In this document: positions 43,102-53,230 of the stretch, piece after piece
How positions within the stretch are numbered: position 1 is the first letter of the stretch
How the letters are laid out: each line of letters begins with the position of its first letter
Assembly (NCBI GenBank): GCA_025350645.1
Contig: JANXXM010000092.1
Span: 56,266-120,265, forward strand
Direction: 5' to 3'
Origin: Ferruginibacter sp.
Lineage (GTDB): Bacteria; Bacteroidota; Bacteroidia; Chitinophagales; Chitinophagaceae
Length of the DNA: 64,000 nucleotides
Made by a program: the position numbers and the translations under genes
The notes under the pieces: model-generated
What the model was told of the DNA's origin: nothing
Database searches by the model: none
The model's input: only the letters and a program-made list of their open reading frames with translations

Positions 43102-44437
43102 ACTTAAAGGGATTTTTTTAACCATTTCCGCTCTTATTATGTACACTTTTGCATCAGCGCAGGAAAACTCTCCCTACTCCCGCTATGGCATAGGAGATGT
43201 TGTACCCAAAGCCAATATACTAAACAGGAGCATGGGCGGTATAACCACCGGTTATGCAGGGGATCAAACGCTTACAAAATTTATAAATCCCATTATTAAT
43301 TTATCTAACTCTGCAGCAATTGCCAATTTAGCTAGTACAACTTTTGATGTGGGTGCCGAAGTGGATATCAGAAATCTTAAAAGCAACAGCAGTCCCGCCT
43401 CTTACAAATCTATAAACACCAATATTTCTTATCTCCAGTTTGGTTTTCCTATAACGCCTGCAAGGTGGAAGGCAAAAAAAAATGCATGGGGTGTAAGCTT
43501 TGGTTTAAAACCAATTACACGTATAAACTATAAAATACAAAATAATAAAAGGCTTACTGGTATAGATAGTTTGCAAACCAACTACGAAGGTAGTGGCGGC
43601 GTAAACCAGGTAAATGTGGCAACAGGTATAAAAATAAAACATGTTAGTTTTGGTGTAAGTACGGGGTATAGTTTTGGTAACAGAAATTACAGTACCAAAG
43701 TAGCTTTAGTAAATGATTCTATTCCCTATTCAAAATCTACCACAGAATCGTCTACCAACTTTGGCGGCCTGTTTGTAAACTTAGGAGCACAGTATGAAAT
43801 TAAATTAAAAAAAGGTACCCTTGTTATAGGTGCCAGTACTAATCTTCAACAAAACCTTAATGCAAAAAAAGATAATCTTAACGCCACTTTTCTTGTAAAC
43901 CCTACTGATGGTACAGCACTTAATGTTGATACGATTTCGTTTGGCAATAATATAAAAGGTACCATAAAACTACCAGCATCTTATAGCGCCGGTTTTACGT
44001 ATGCAAATGAGCACTGGCTGGTAGGGGCAGATGTAGATTATAGTCAATGGAGCAAGTATAGTTCGTATGGGCAAAAGGAAGCTGTAAAAAATAATACAAC
44101 GGTAAGAGTAGGGGCACAATATTTTCCTGCACAAACATCTACCCCCGCAAAAAAATACTGGAATTTTGTAAAATACAGGGCAGGTTTTTATTATGGAAAC
44201 GATTATGTGCAATTAGATAAAAATCGCCCCGACTATGCCCTTACGTTTGGCGCAGGCTTTCCGCTTACCTCTTTGCAGCGGGTATCTTATTTTGGGGAAT
44301 ATGTTACACTTAACGCAGGTGTGGAACTAGGGCAGCGAGGCACAAAACAAAACCAGAGTATAAGAGAAGGTTTTACAAAAATATCTTTTGGCATTACTAT
44401 GGATGCAGGGTGGTTTCAAAAACGTAAATATAATTAA
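43073..44437 (+). CDS. Outer membrane beta-barrel protein
   Basis: From ATG 43073 the protein has 454 residues with a signal peptide (LKGIFLTISALIMYTFASAQ). The mature N-terminus ENSPYSRYGIGDVVPKANIL and alternating hydrophobic strands down to the terminal ITMDAGWFQKRKYN are typical of the Bacteroidota outer membrane protein encoded next to lptC. No ligand is known. A longer frame starting at 43013 would lie further inside coaX and bury the signal peptide. The gene is likely coupled to coaX. Confidence 0.8.
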   Translation: MHSANLTTAKLKGIFLTISALIMYTFASAQENSPYSRYGIGDVVPKANILNRSMGGITTGYAGDQTLTKFINPIINLSNSAAIANLASTTFDVGAEVDIRNLKSNSSPASYKSINTNISYLQFGFPITPARWKAKKNAWGVSFGLKPITRINYKIQNNKRLTGIDSLQTNYEGSGGVNQVNVATGIKIKHVSFGVSTGYSFGNRNYSTKVALVNDSIPYSKSTTESSTNFGGLFVNLGAQYEIKLKKGTLVIGASTNLQQNLNAKKDNLNATFLVNPTDGTALNVDTISFGNNIKGTIKLPASYSAGFTYANEHWLVGADVDYSQWSKYSSYGQKEAVKNNTTVRVGAQYFPAQTSTPAKKYWNFVKYRAGFYYGNDYVQLDKNRPDYALTFGAGFPLTSLQRVSYFGEYVTLNAGVELGQRGTKQNQSIREGFTKISFGITMDAGWFQKRKYN

Positions 44438-44464
44438 GCCGTACTATTTTTTTTAAAACTGATA

Positions 44465-45058
44465 ATGCAAGCCTCCCCTAAAAATATTATAGCAGCCCTT
44501 TTAACCGGCTGCTTTTTTTTATGCTCCTGCGAAAATGATGAACGGGTTGTGAATGCCATTAACAAACCAAAATTAAATACCGAGCAGGCAAAAGATATTG
44601 TTTTAAATTATACCATGGGTGGCCGTATAAAAGCAATATTAACTTCGCCGCTTATGCTGCATGTGCAGGATACGGCTGCGTATTATGAGTTTCCCAAAAC
44701 ATTGTACGCAGAGTTTTACAATGAACAGCAAATAAAAGAAAGCCAGCTTACCGCCTTGTATGGAAAATATAAAGACGGGCAAAGTATTATTTATTTAAGG
44801 GATAGTGTGCGCATCATAAATTTGCTTAAAGGCGATACCATTTATTGCGATGACCTGTGGTGGGACAGAAATAAAATCAATACAGAATTTTATACCGAAA
44901 AGCCCGTACGCATTCGCCAAAAAGACGGGCAGTATTTAAATGGTACCGGCATGGAAGCCAGCCAAAGTTTTAAAAACTACCACATAAAAAATATGAAGCC
45001 TGCAGATAATAAACCTATTGGCGTTATAAATACAAAAGCAGGAGATTTTCCGCAATAG
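44465..45058 (+). CDS. lptC: LPS export ABC transporter periplasmic component LptC
   Basis: LptC carries LPS from LptBFG to the periplasmic bridge. The 197-residue protein has a lipoprotein-like N-terminus (ALLTGCFFLCSCEN) and the beta-jellyroll pattern of LptC (ALYGKYKDGQSIIYLRDSV, LKGDTIYCDDLWWDRNKINT and EFYTEKPVRIRQKDGQYLNG). In Bacteroidota LptC is often a lipoprotein and often neighbours coaX and the outer membrane protein, as here. It is the third gene of that run. Confidence 0.9.
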   Translation: MQASPKNIIAALLTGCFFLCSCENDERVVNAINKPKLNTEQAKDIVLNYTMGGRIKAILTSPLMLHVQDTAAYYEFPKTLYAEFYNEQQIKESQLTALYGKYKDGQSIIYLRDSVRIINLLKGDTIYCDDLWWDRNKINTEFYTEKPVRIRQKDGQYLNGTGMEASQSFKNYHIKNMKPADNKPIGVINTKAGDFPQ

Positions 45059-45105
45059 CTTATTAAGGCAGCATTATTGTTATAACTTTCCATAAAAATA
45101 TATTT

Positions 45106-46089
45106 ATGGATTATCGTCGCCTTGGCCGTTCCGGCCTGCAGCTCAGCGTACTTTCGTTTGGTAGCTGGGTAAGTTTTACTACACAAATAAATGATAAGGT
45201 TGCAGATGAACTCATGGGCGTAGCTTATGATAACGGCATCAATTTTTTTGATAATGCAGAGGTATATGCATTGGGAGAAAGTGAAAAAATGATGGGGCGC
45301 ATTTTAAAGAAAAAAAAGTGGGATCGCAGCAGCTATGTGTTATCCTCAAAAGCTTTCTGGGGCTGGCGTGGCACTGCCAATAAACCCAATCAAATAGGCA
45401 ACAGCCGCAAGCATTTAACCGAAGCATGCCACGAAGCATTACAACGCTTACAGGTAGATTACCTGGATCTTTTTTACTGCCACCGGGCAGATAAACACAC
45501 ACCTATAGAAGAAACAGTATGGGCCATGAACCATCTCTTACAACAAGGCAAAATTTTATACTGGGGTACCAGTGAATGGACGGGGGTAGAAATTATGGAA
45601 GCGCACCGCATTGCAGAAAAATATAAGCTGATTGGCCCAACTATGGAGCAGCCGCAGTACAATCTTTTTGAAAGGAATAAAGTAGAAGCAGATTACTCAG
45701 AAATATATAAGAACGTGGGCCTGGGCACTACCACCTGGAGCCCGCTGGCATCTGGCATACTTACAGGCAAATACAATGAGGGCATACCAAAAAACAGCCG
45801 CCTGGGTATGGAGAGTATGGTTTGGTTAAAAGATGCTATCCTTTCTGAAGATAAAATAAAAAAAGCAAAAAAGCTAGGCGATGTTGCAGCAAAACTTAAT
45901 GTGAGCATGGCAGCACTCAGTATAGCATGGTGCATAAAAAACCCGAATGTAACCACTGCTATTTTAGGTGCCACCAAAAAACAACAACTGCAGGAAAACT
46001 TAAAAGCACTGGACGCATTGCCGCTGCTTACTGCAGATGTAATGGAAAAAATAGAAAAAATTATCCTTAACAAACCCACTATTTTATAA
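45106..46089 (+). CDS. Aldo/keto reductase (KCNAB/YghZ-like)
   Basis: The 327-residue TIM-barrel enzyme begins MDYRRLGRSGLQLSVLSFGS. It has NFFDNAEVYALGESEKMMG with catalytic Asp and Tyr, VLSSKAFWG with Lys, and DYLDLFYCHRADKHTPIEET with His. The type matches potassium-channel beta-subunit-like reductases that use NADPH to reduce aldehydes. The physiological substrate is unknown. The next gene begins three bases after its stop, so the two form an operon. Confidence 0.9.
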   Translation: MDYRRLGRSGLQLSVLSFGSWVSFTTQINDKVADELMGVAYDNGINFFDNAEVYALGESEKMMGRILKKKKWDRSSYVLSSKAFWGWRGTANKPNQIGNSRKHLTEACHEALQRLQVDYLDLFYCHRADKHTPIEETVWAMNHLLQQGKILYWGTSEWTGVEIMEAHRIAEKYKLIGPTMEQPQYNLFERNKVEADYSEIYKNVGLGTTTWSPLASGILTGKYNEGIPKNSRLGMESMVWLKDAILSEDKIKKAKKLGDVAAKLNVSMAALSIAWCIKNPNVTTAILGATKKQQLQENLKALDALPLLTADVMEKIEKIILNKPTIL

Positions 46090-46092
46090 CCG

Positions 46093-46440
46093 ATGGTAGA
46101 AATTTATGGTATAAAAAACTGCGATACGGTAAAGAAAGCATTGCAGTGGTTAGCTGAAAATAAGATTGCTTTTACCTTTCATGATTTTAAGAAAGAAGGT
46201 ACAGATGCAGGCAAACTAAAACAATGGTTGCATAGCGGGCAGGGAAAAGAACTGGTAAACAAAAAAGGAACTACCTGGAAAAAACTTTCTGCGGCACAAC
46301 AGGCTACAGCAGATACAGAAAAAGGAACGATACAATTATTGCAGCACAACAGCAGCATTATTAAAAGACCAGTAGCAGAAATTAATGGCACAATATTAAT
46401 AGGTTTTAGTTGTAGTGCGTATGAAAATATACTGCGATAA
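46093..46440 (+). CDS. ArsC/Spx-family reductase-like protein (YffB type)
   Basis: The 115-residue thioredoxin-fold protein starts VEIYGIKNCDTVKKALQWL with a single N-terminal active-site Cys, as in YffB proteins, and ends IIKRPVAEINGTILIGFS, the conserved cis-Pro region (RP). YffB-like proteins bind glutathione or related thiols; arsenate reductase activity is not implied. It is co-transcribed with the aldo/keto reductase before it and probably with the TMEM175-like gene after it. Confidence 0.88.
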   Translation: MVEIYGIKNCDTVKKALQWLAENKIAFTFHDFKKEGTDAGKLKQWLHSGQGKELVNKKGTTWKKLSAAQQATADTEKGTIQLLQHNSSIIKRPVAEINGTILIGFSCSAYENILR

Positions 46441-46449
46441 AAATATATA

Positions 46450-47088
46450 ATGAGTCAGAATACATTTGTTTTATCTACAGCAAGGCTGGAGAACTTTAGC
46501 GATGGTGTATTTACCATTGTACTTACGCTGCTGGCTTTTCAGTTTAAAGTGCCTAAGTTTACTGAGGGTGCAGCCTTGCAGCAAAATTTTAAAGAACTGC
46601 TCCAACTTAGTCCTTATCTTATCGGTTTTGTTTTTAGTTTTTTATTTGTAGCCGTGTTTTGGGTAAATCATCATCATTTATACCACACTATAAAAGAAGC
46701 CGATAGTAAATTACTCTGGTATAATATTCACTCTTTATTCTGGATAACCATTATGCCCTTTACCATGAGCATGGTGGGAGATCATCCAAAAGTGCCACTG
46801 GTAGCCATTTCCCTGGGTGTGGTACTTTTTATGACATCAGTATCAGCCTTTTTTTTAAGAAGATATTGTTACATAAAATCTAAGCTGGCAGATGAATCCC
46901 TTTCTTACGATTCTATAAAAGCAGGGCTCAATAAAAACCTAGCTGCAATTATATTAACCGCAGTGGGTATTTTTTCCGCATTGCGGTCTGTAAATATTTC
47001 TTACATCATTTATTTTGCAGTACTCATTATTTTTATGATACCAACAAAGCTGGAAAAAAGAAAACGTTATTCATTAAAAAAAGTATAA
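46450..47088 (+). CDS. TMEM175-family potassium-channel-like membrane protein
   Basis: The 212-residue protein has about six membrane segments. TM1 contains the signature LENFSDGVFTIVLTLLAFQF (FSDG motif of bacterial TMEM175/DUF1211), followed by VAVFWVNHHHLYHTI. The family forms tetrameric potassium-selective leak channels lacking a P-loop; that is family knowledge. It starts 10 bases after the YffB-like gene. Confidence 0.9.
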   Translation: MSQNTFVLSTARLENFSDGVFTIVLTLLAFQFKVPKFTEGAALQQNFKELLQLSPYLIGFVFSFLFVAVFWVNHHHLYHTIKEADSKLLWYNIHSLFWITIMPFTMSMVGDHPKVPLVAISLGVVLFMTSVSAFFLRRYCYIKSKLADESLSYDSIKAGLNKNLAAIILTAVGIFSALRSVNISYIIYFAVLIIFMIPTKLEKRKRYSLKKV

Positions 47089-47185
47089 TCCTTAAATTAA
47101 AAAAAACGGGTAGTTGGTTCCTCATTTTTTTGCAAGCACTACACTATAATATTACATTATCTTAAAAACAATAAAAAAGAACATT

Positions 47186-47596
47186 ATGAAAAGAAATGCA
47201 ACAGCCGTATGGCAAGGCACAGGTAAAGAAGGTAAAGGCCATCTTACCACACAAAGTACTACATTAGATAAAACCCAGTTTTCCTACCTTAGCCGCTTTG
47301 AAGAAGGCGTAGGTACAAACCCCGAAGAACTTGTAGCAGCAGCACATGCAGGCTGTTTTACCATGAAGCTTAGCTTTGTATTAAATGAAGCAGGGTTTAC
47401 CGCTACGGAAATAACTACCCAATGCGATATTGTATTAAAGGATGGCAGCATAACCTCCTCTCACCTTACTGTACATGCTACCATACCCGGCATTGATAAA
47501 GAAAAATTTGATGCCGCTGTGGCAGATGCAAAAGCCAATTGCCCAATATCCAAATTATACAACACCGCTATTACTGCCGAAGCAACACTGGCATAA
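47186..47596 (+). CDS. osmC: OsmC-family peroxiredoxin
   Basis: OsmC reduces organic hydroperoxides with a pair of Cys. The 136-residue protein has both: AAAHAGCFTMKLSFVLNEAG near residue 55 and AKANCPISKLYNTAIT near residue 120. The N-terminus (KRNATAVWQGTGKEGKGHLT) is typical for OsmC rather than Ohr. It stands alone; the region 47597-47857 after it holds no gene. Confidence 0.93.
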   Translation: MKRNATAVWQGTGKEGKGHLTTQSTTLDKTQFSYLSRFEEGVGTNPEELVAAAHAGCFTMKLSFVLNEAGFTATEITTQCDIVLKDGSITSSHLTVHATIPGIDKEKFDAAVADAKANCPISKLYNTAITAEATLA

Positions 47597-47857
47597 GTAA
47601 GTGCAGTTTTTACAACCGCAAATTTGCCACCTCGTTTTTAGGAAAGCTGGGGAGTGGGTTTGCGGTTTTGTTTGCGGGTAGGAGTATTAAAATTCTGCTC
47701 CAAACTTTTTGATAAGAAATTTTACCATTGCCAGCAGGTTTAGAGAAGTGTTTCTAAATGGATACTGGTGGCTATTACCTATTATAAAGAACAATTATAA
47801 AATAAATTAGAAACAAGCCATACAAAAAGTCAGTAATCTAAATACAATTCGGCTTTA

Positions 47858-48171
47858 ATGTATCATGTAAACTATCATTTAGCAGGTTTATTAAATGCTT
47901 TTGCAAATGAGAAACTTGAAATAAGCGATAAATATAGTTTTGATCTCCCCCCAATACAATCAGAAACAGAATGGAATAAATTAATAAAGGATTTTTTGGA
48001 TAATGCGAAAAATTTTCAAACGTAATTGAACAAATGGACGATAGCATTTTTGACCAGCCATATATTGACGAAAAATATAGAACTTATTTACGAAACATAG
48101 AGTGCGTTATCGAACACAGTTATTATCACAAAAAACTTTGCTCCCACATTTCTTTTTTCATTATTTTGTAG
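47858..48171 (+). pseudogene. DinB-like protein, frameshifted C-terminal remnant
   Basis: The first frame reads MYHVNYHLAGLLNAFANEKL, then EISDKYSFDLPPIQSETEWN and FLDNAKNF, and ends at TAA 48023. The second frame continues with NVIEQMDDSIFDQPYIDEKY, then RTYLRNIECVIEHSYYH and runs out at TAG 48169. The order LL.H..YH.AGL...F / DKYSFD.PPI...EW / LI.HSYYH fits DinB/DUF1572-type metal-binding four-helix proteins. The N-terminal helix is missing and a frameshift splits it. Confidence 0.75.
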
Positions 48172-48191
48172 AAGTAAAAAAATCCAGCATT

Positions 48192-49010
48192 ATGCAATTT
48201 AAAAACAAAACGATTTTTATAACCGGTGCCAGCAGAGGTATTGGAAAAGCCATTGCATTAAAACTGGCAAAAGATGGTGCAAATATAGTAGTGGCTGCAA
48301 AAAGCACCACCGAAAATCCTAAACTCGGTGGTACCATTTACTCCGCTGCAAAAGAAATAGAAGATGCTGGTGGCAAGGCTTTGGCGATACAGTGCGATAT
48401 ACGTGATGAGCTGCAAATTGAAGCTGCCGTGCAAAAAGCAGTAGAAACATTTGGTGGTATAGATGCGCTTATAAACAATGCATCGGCCATATCCCTTACG
48501 CCTACAGAACATACCGAGCCTAAGCGCTTCGATTTGATGCATGATATAAATGTGAGAGGTACTTTTTTTATGTGCAAAGCATGTATACCCCATTTAAAAA
48601 ATGCCAGAAACCCACACATCATTACGCTTTCACCACCGCTTAGTTTAGATATGAAATGGTTTAAAGACCACCTTGCCTATACACTGAGCAAGTTTAATAT
48701 GAGTATGATTGCACTAGGGCTTGCTGAAGAATTAAAACAATATAATATTGCCTCTAATGCACTGTGGCCCCGTACAACCATTGCTACTGCTGCGGTACAA
48801 AACCTGCTGGGTGGCGAGGCCCTTATAAACATGAGCCGCACGCCAGGTATTGTGGCAGATGCGGTTTACAGCATTCTTGGCAAAGCGTCTTCCACTTGTA
48901 CAGGTAATACTTTTATAGATGAAGAAGTACTGGCTGCGGATGGCATTACCGACCTGGAAAAATATTCCGTTGTGCCGGGAGCAAAACTTTTCAACGATTT
49001 ATTTGTGTAA
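48192..49010 (+). CDS. Short-chain dehydrogenase/reductase (HSDL2-like)
   Basis: From ATG 48192 the protein has 272 residues: nucleotide-binding KTIFITGASRGIGKAIAL, then AAKSTTENPKLGGTIYSAAK, which is the HSDL2-type insertion, NNASAISLTP, and the catalytic Tyr/Lys in AYTLSKFNMSMIALG. The C-terminal DEEVLAADGITDLEKYSV also matches the HSDL2 dehydrogenase domain. The substrate may be fatty acid-derived but is not known. The longer frame from 48102 overlaps the DinB remnant and is not used. Confidence 0.9.
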   Translation: MQFKNKTIFITGASRGIGKAIALKLAKDGANIVVAAKSTTENPKLGGTIYSAAKEIEDAGGKALAIQCDIRDELQIEAAVQKAVETFGGIDALINNASAISLTPTEHTEPKRFDLMHDINVRGTFFMCKACIPHLKNARNPHIITLSPPLSLDMKWFKDHLAYTLSKFNMSMIALGLAEELKQYNIASNALWPRTTIATAAVQNLLGGEALINMSRTPGIVADAVYSILGKASSTCTGNTFIDEEVLAADGITDLEKYSVVPGAKLFNDLFV

Positions 49011-49328
49011 TGATGTCAATGATGAATGATAAAATTATTGACCATTAGCTATTATAAAACTACACCGTTTAGTAACAAATAAAATAAAACGAAATGCTCA
49101 TTTTAAAATGCTGATATAAGATAGAGATAATAAAAATGAGCCATTGCCGGCAAAGAAAATTTTATAGCAAATTTGTAATTAACTCCTACCGCTTTCTTCA
49201 AACTACAGATTAAACAACTCCAAAAAAACGCAGCAATTTTATATAATCTATAAAATTATTGCTGAACTTAAAGGAACGCCGGTGCTGCACAAAATTATTG
49301 TCATATATTTAGAAAAAATATTATTTAG
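49011..49328. other. Intergenic region without recognised features
   Basis: These 318 bases between the SDR and YifB genes are AT-rich. I find no gene, strong hairpin or clear promoter box. Confidence 0.5.
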
Positions 49329-50876
49329 ATGCTCGTAAAAACCTTTGGCAGTGCGGTATATGGTGTAGAAGCTATAACGATAACGGTAGAGGTAAATGTA
49401 ACCAACCAGGGGCAGCATTATTTTATAGTAGGCCTGCCAGATAATGCTGTAAAAGAAAGTTTGCAGCGGGTAGAGAGTGCTATAAAGAGCAATCATTATT
49501 ACATGCCACGCACAAAACTGGTGGTAAATCTTGCCCCTGCAGATATCAAAAAAACAGGGTCTGCTTTTGATCTTCCTATTGCTATTGGTACGCTGGGTGC
49601 TACAGAACAAATTACAAACCCGGAGCGGTTGGAAAAATTTGTGATAATGGGCGAGCTTAGCCTGGATGGTGCTATACGCCCTATTAAAGGCGCTTTGCCT
49701 ATTGCCATACAAGCCCGCAAAGAAGGTTTTGAGGGATTGATATTGCCTGCTGCAAATGCCAGAGAAGCTGCTATGGTAAATAACCTTAAAGTATTTGGCG
49801 TAAGCCATATAAATGAGGTGATTGATTTTTTTAAAGATGAAAAATCGTTGCCCCAAACTATAGTAGATACCCGTGCAGAATTTGCAAATGCACAAAGCGA
49901 TTTCGATATAGATTTTTGCGACGTAAAGGGGCAGGAAAATATAAAACGTGCGTTGGAGATAGCTGCAGCAGGCGGCCACAATGCAATACTGATAGGCCCG
50001 CCGGGCGCAGGTAAAACCATGCTGGCAAAAAGGCTACCCACCATTTTGCCACCACTCACTTTACTGGAAGCATTGGAAACTACAAAAATTCACAGCGTGG
50101 CAGGCAAGCTTCCGGAGAATGCTACACTGGTGAGCAAGCGCCCATTTCGCTCGCCGCACCACACTATTTCTGATGTGGCTTTGGTGGGCGGAGGTGGCAA
50201 CCCACAGCCCGGCGAAATATCGCTGGCACATAACGGCGTTTTGTTTTTAGATGAACTGCCAGAGTTTAAAAGAACCGTGCTGGAAGTAATGCGCCAGCCA
50301 ATGGAAGAAAGAAAAGTTACCATAAGCCGTGCAAAAATTGCACTGGATTTTCCTGCAAGTTTTATGCTCATAGCTTCTATGAACCCCTGCCCCTGTGGTT
50401 ACTTTAATCATCCAGAAAAAGAATGCACCTGCCCGCCGGGAGGAGTACAAAAATATTTAAACAAAATATCTGGTCCGTTATTAGACAGAATAGACCTGCA
50501 CGTAGAAGTAACACCCGTAGCATTTAACGAATTGCAATCTGCAAAAGAATATGAAAAAAGTAGTAGCATAAGAGAACGGGTAATACAGGCACGGGAAATA
50601 CAAGCCGAGCGGTACAAACAAAACGAAGGCGTATATGCCAATGCACAAATGAGCAGTAAAACACTAAAAGAAATTTGCATTATAACCAATGCCGGGCAAA
50701 ATTTATTAAAAGTTGCCATGGAAAAATTAAACCTAAGTGCCCGTGCTTATGATCGTATTTTAAAAGTGAGCCGCACCATTGCAGACCTTAGTGCCAATGC
50801 AGATATAAAGCCCGAGCATCTTGCAGAAGCTATTCAATACAGAAGCCTGGACAGGGAAGGATGGGGAGGAAATTAA
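49329..50876 (+). CDS. comM: YifB/ComM-family Mg-chelatase-like AAA+ ATPase
   Basis: The 515-residue protein has an N-terminal Lon-protease-like domain (VKTFGSAVYGVEAITITVEV through LPAANAREAAMVNN), an AAA+ core with Walker A IGPPGAGKTMLAKRLP near residue 217, Walker B GVLFLDELPEF, a Cys-rich loop (MNPCPCGYFNHPEKECTCPPG) and the Mg-chelatase C-terminal lid. ComM is a hexameric helicase promoting branch migration during natural transformation; in Bacteroidota this role is extrapolated. It is a single gene. Confidence 0.93.
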   Translation: MLVKTFGSAVYGVEAITITVEVNVTNQGQHYFIVGLPDNAVKESLQRVESAIKSNHYYMPRTKLVVNLAPADIKKTGSAFDLPIAIGTLGATEQITNPERLEKFVIMGELSLDGAIRPIKGALPIAIQARKEGFEGLILPAANAREAAMVNNLKVFGVSHINEVIDFFKDEKSLPQTIVDTRAEFANAQSDFDIDFCDVKGQENIKRALEIAAAGGHNAILIGPPGAGKTMLAKRLPTILPPLTLLEALETTKIHSVAGKLPENATLVSKRPFRSPHHTISDVALVGGGGNPQPGEISLAHNGVLFLDELPEFKRTVLEVMRQPMEERKVTISRAKIALDFPASFMLIASMNPCPCGYFNHPEKECTCPPGGVQKYLNKISGPLLDRIDLHVEVTPVAFNELQSAKEYEKSSSIRERVIQAREIQAERYKQNEGVYANAQMSSKTLKEICIITNAGQNLLKVAMEKLNLSARAYDRILKVSRTIADLSANADIKPEHLAEAIQYRSLDREGWGGN

Positions 50877-51225
50877 AAAAGGAACGAAGGTATTATTGGA
50901 GTAATGTATTTTTATTCAGGATAAAAAAGTAGGTCATTGCAATAAATGAAGTCAGTAATTATAGAATAAAAAAATATTTATGATAATTTTCTTTTACCCT
51001 ATTTTATTTTTACATGCTTATCCAAAAATAAAGGAAATGTTTTCAGGAGAATCTAATGTTTGTTCTTTTATTATTTCGAAATAAGACACCTAAAAACTTT
51101 TATGAGTAGTTCGCTATTTAGCATCTAAAATAAACTTCTAAACCCTTTAAACCTGTAAGCATAGCTTGATAAAACCATACTAATTACTAAACTAAATAAT
51201 TACATTTATTCCTTCAACCATTTAT
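50877..51225. other. Intergenic region without recognised features
   Basis: Very AT-rich, 349 bases between YifB and the DUF885 gene. No gene or clear regulatory signal was seen; the DUF885 promoter must lie here. Confidence 0.5.
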
Positions 51226-53031
51226 ATGAAAAAAATATTTTTTGCAGTAGCTATACTATTTATTGCTGCCACAGGCTGCAACATAAAAAAGAAAAATAAT
51301 ACAGCGGGTAATGCCCAGCTTGCAGGCATGCTGCAACATTATTATGATGCACGTATGCAATTGTTTCCGCTGGAAGCCACAGCAAATGGCGATGTCCGGT
51401 ATAATAATTTATTGCCCGCAGATTTTACGGATGTTTACCGCCAGCAAATAAAAACTTTTTTTACCGCTTACAATGATTCGCTAAAAAGCTATACCAGGGA
51501 GACATTGAATGACAATGATAAAAAAAGCTACGATATTTTTATTTACGAAATGAATATTGCGCTGCAGGGGCTGGATCTTAATTATCTTACCAGTACTGCA
51601 ACGGGCAACAATAAATATTTTCCTTTTGACCAGTTTAACGGGCTGCCACTGCTTATGGGACAAATGGGTACCGGCACAGGAAACCAGCCTTTTAAAACCG
51701 TAGCAGATTATGATAACTGGCTGCAGCGTGCAACTGCATTTACTGCATGGAGCGATAGTGCTATTGTTTATTTTAAAAAAGGTATTGCTGCAAATTATGT
51801 TTTACCAAAAACAATTGTGCTTAAAATGATACCGCAATTGCAGGCAATGGTTACAGATAGTGCAGGCAAAAGTTTATTTTACGAACCTATAAAATTATTA
51901 CCTGCGGCTTTTAGTGAAGTAGATAAAAGCAGGCTTACAGAGGCTTACAGCAAACTCATTACAGAGCAGATAGTACCTTCCTATAAAAAACTGGCTGCTT
52001 TTTTGCAAAAAGTATATTTACCCGCAGCAAGAACAACCACTGGCGTAAACGCTTTGCCTGCTGGTGCGGCATATTACAATTACATGGTAAAGTACTGGAC
52101 TACAACCAGCAAAACCCCTAATGAAATTTACGCCACAGGGCTTGCCGAAGTGCAGCGGATACGATTGGAAATGGAAAAAATAAAGGGGGCTGTAAAATTT
52201 AGCGGAGACCTTAACGCCTTCTTTACTTTTATGAAAACGGATAAACAGTTTATGCCTTACAAAACACCCGAAGAAGTACTGGCAGCGTTTCATAAAATAC
52301 AGGCAACTATGGAACCAAATCTAAAAAAAATATTTACCCTCGTACCAAAATCTACATTTGAAATACGGCAAACAGAAGCCTTTCGTGCAGCCAGTGCAAG
52401 TGCAGAGTATTACCCCGGCCTGCCAGATGGCAGCCGACCCGGAATTTTTTATGTACCCATTGTAGATGCCACAAAATTTAATACCACCAGCGGTATGGAA
52501 AGTCTTTTTTTACATGAAGCTATTCCCGGTCATCATTACCAAATGTCCCTGCAAATGGAAAATGATAAGCTGCCGCTGTTTCGCCGTTTTATTTGGTATG
52601 GTGCTTATGGCGAAGGCTATGCATTATACTGCGAGAGCTTAGGAAAAGAACTGGGCTTATACACAGATGCATACCAGTACATGGGCGCACTGGGCGATGA
52701 AGTACACCGGGCTATACGGCTTGTGGTAGATGTGGCCATGCACACTGGTAAAATGACGAGGGAGCAAGCCATAAAATATATGATGGAAAATGAAGCCATA
52801 AGCCAAGAGGGTGCCGTGGCAGAAATAGAACGCTACATGGTGTATCCTGCGCAGGCATTGAGTTACAAGACAGGTGCTCTAAAAATAAAAGAGCTTCGGG
52901 AAAAATACAGCAAACAGCTCGGCAGCAAATTTTCCCTTGCAGATTTTCATACTGCTTTTTTAAAAGATGGTTGCATGCCATTGGAAGTTATTGAAAAAAG
53001 TATGAACGAATGGGCTGCATTAGTAAAGTAA
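51226..53031 (+). CDS. DUF885-family lipoprotein (putative metallopeptidase)
   Basis: The 601-residue protein has a lipoprotein signal (MKKIFFAVAILFIAATGCN, lipobox Cys18). The rest is the DUF885 helical metalloprotease-like fold with HEAIPGHHYQMSLQME near residue 430, containing HExxxGHH, and a downstream GYALYCESLGKELG with a candidate third zinc ligand. Peptidase activity is assumed from the motif. It is membrane-anchored outside the cytoplasm and monocistronic. Confidence 0.88.
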   Translation: MKKIFFAVAILFIAATGCNIKKKNNTAGNAQLAGMLQHYYDARMQLFPLEATANGDVRYNNLLPADFTDVYRQQIKTFFTAYNDSLKSYTRETLNDNDKKSYDIFIYEMNIALQGLDLNYLTSTATGNNKYFPFDQFNGLPLLMGQMGTGTGNQPFKTVADYDNWLQRATAFTAWSDSAIVYFKKGIAANYVLPKTIVLKMIPQLQAMVTDSAGKSLFYEPIKLLPAAFSEVDKSRLTEAYSKLITEQIVPSYKKLAAFLQKVYLPAARTTTGVNALPAGAAYYNYMVKYWTTTSKTPNEIYATGLAEVQRIRLEMEKIKGAVKFSGDLNAFFTFMKTDKQFMPYKTPEEVLAAFHKIQATMEPNLKKIFTLVPKSTFEIRQTEAFRAASASAEYYPGLPDGSRPGIFYVPIVDATKFNTTSGMESLFLHEAIPGHHYQMSLQMENDKLPLFRRFIWYGAYGEGYALYCESLGKELGLYTDAYQYMGALGDEVHRAIRLVVDVAMHTGKMTREQAIKYMMENEAISQEGAVAEIERYMVYPAQALSYKTGALKIKELREKYSKQLGSKFSLADFHTAFLKDGCMPLEVIEKSMNEWAALVK

Positions 53032-53230
53032 TGGCGGTAAGTAAATATAAAGCAACCGTAAAAATGAAACATAAAGAAATTAATTATTCTTAGGATCAAA
53101 AATGCGTGCTATATAAAAATTATCCCCTGGCAAAAGATACCATAAACATGAAAATTATTTTAAAATAAAATAATTACATGGCTAGCTAATTAAAAGGATA
53201 TCACTCACCATCATCTATACCCTGTAAAAC

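Noticed and set aside
47838..48047. Minus-strand frame over the DinB-like remnant
   Set aside because: The plus-strand frames give a recognisable DinB-like pattern; the minus frame has none.
49248..49979. 243-codon minus-strand frame opposite the YifB gene
   Set aside because: YifB is unambiguous; the opposing frame is Cys/Tyr/Phe-rich, as expected from reversed coding sequence.
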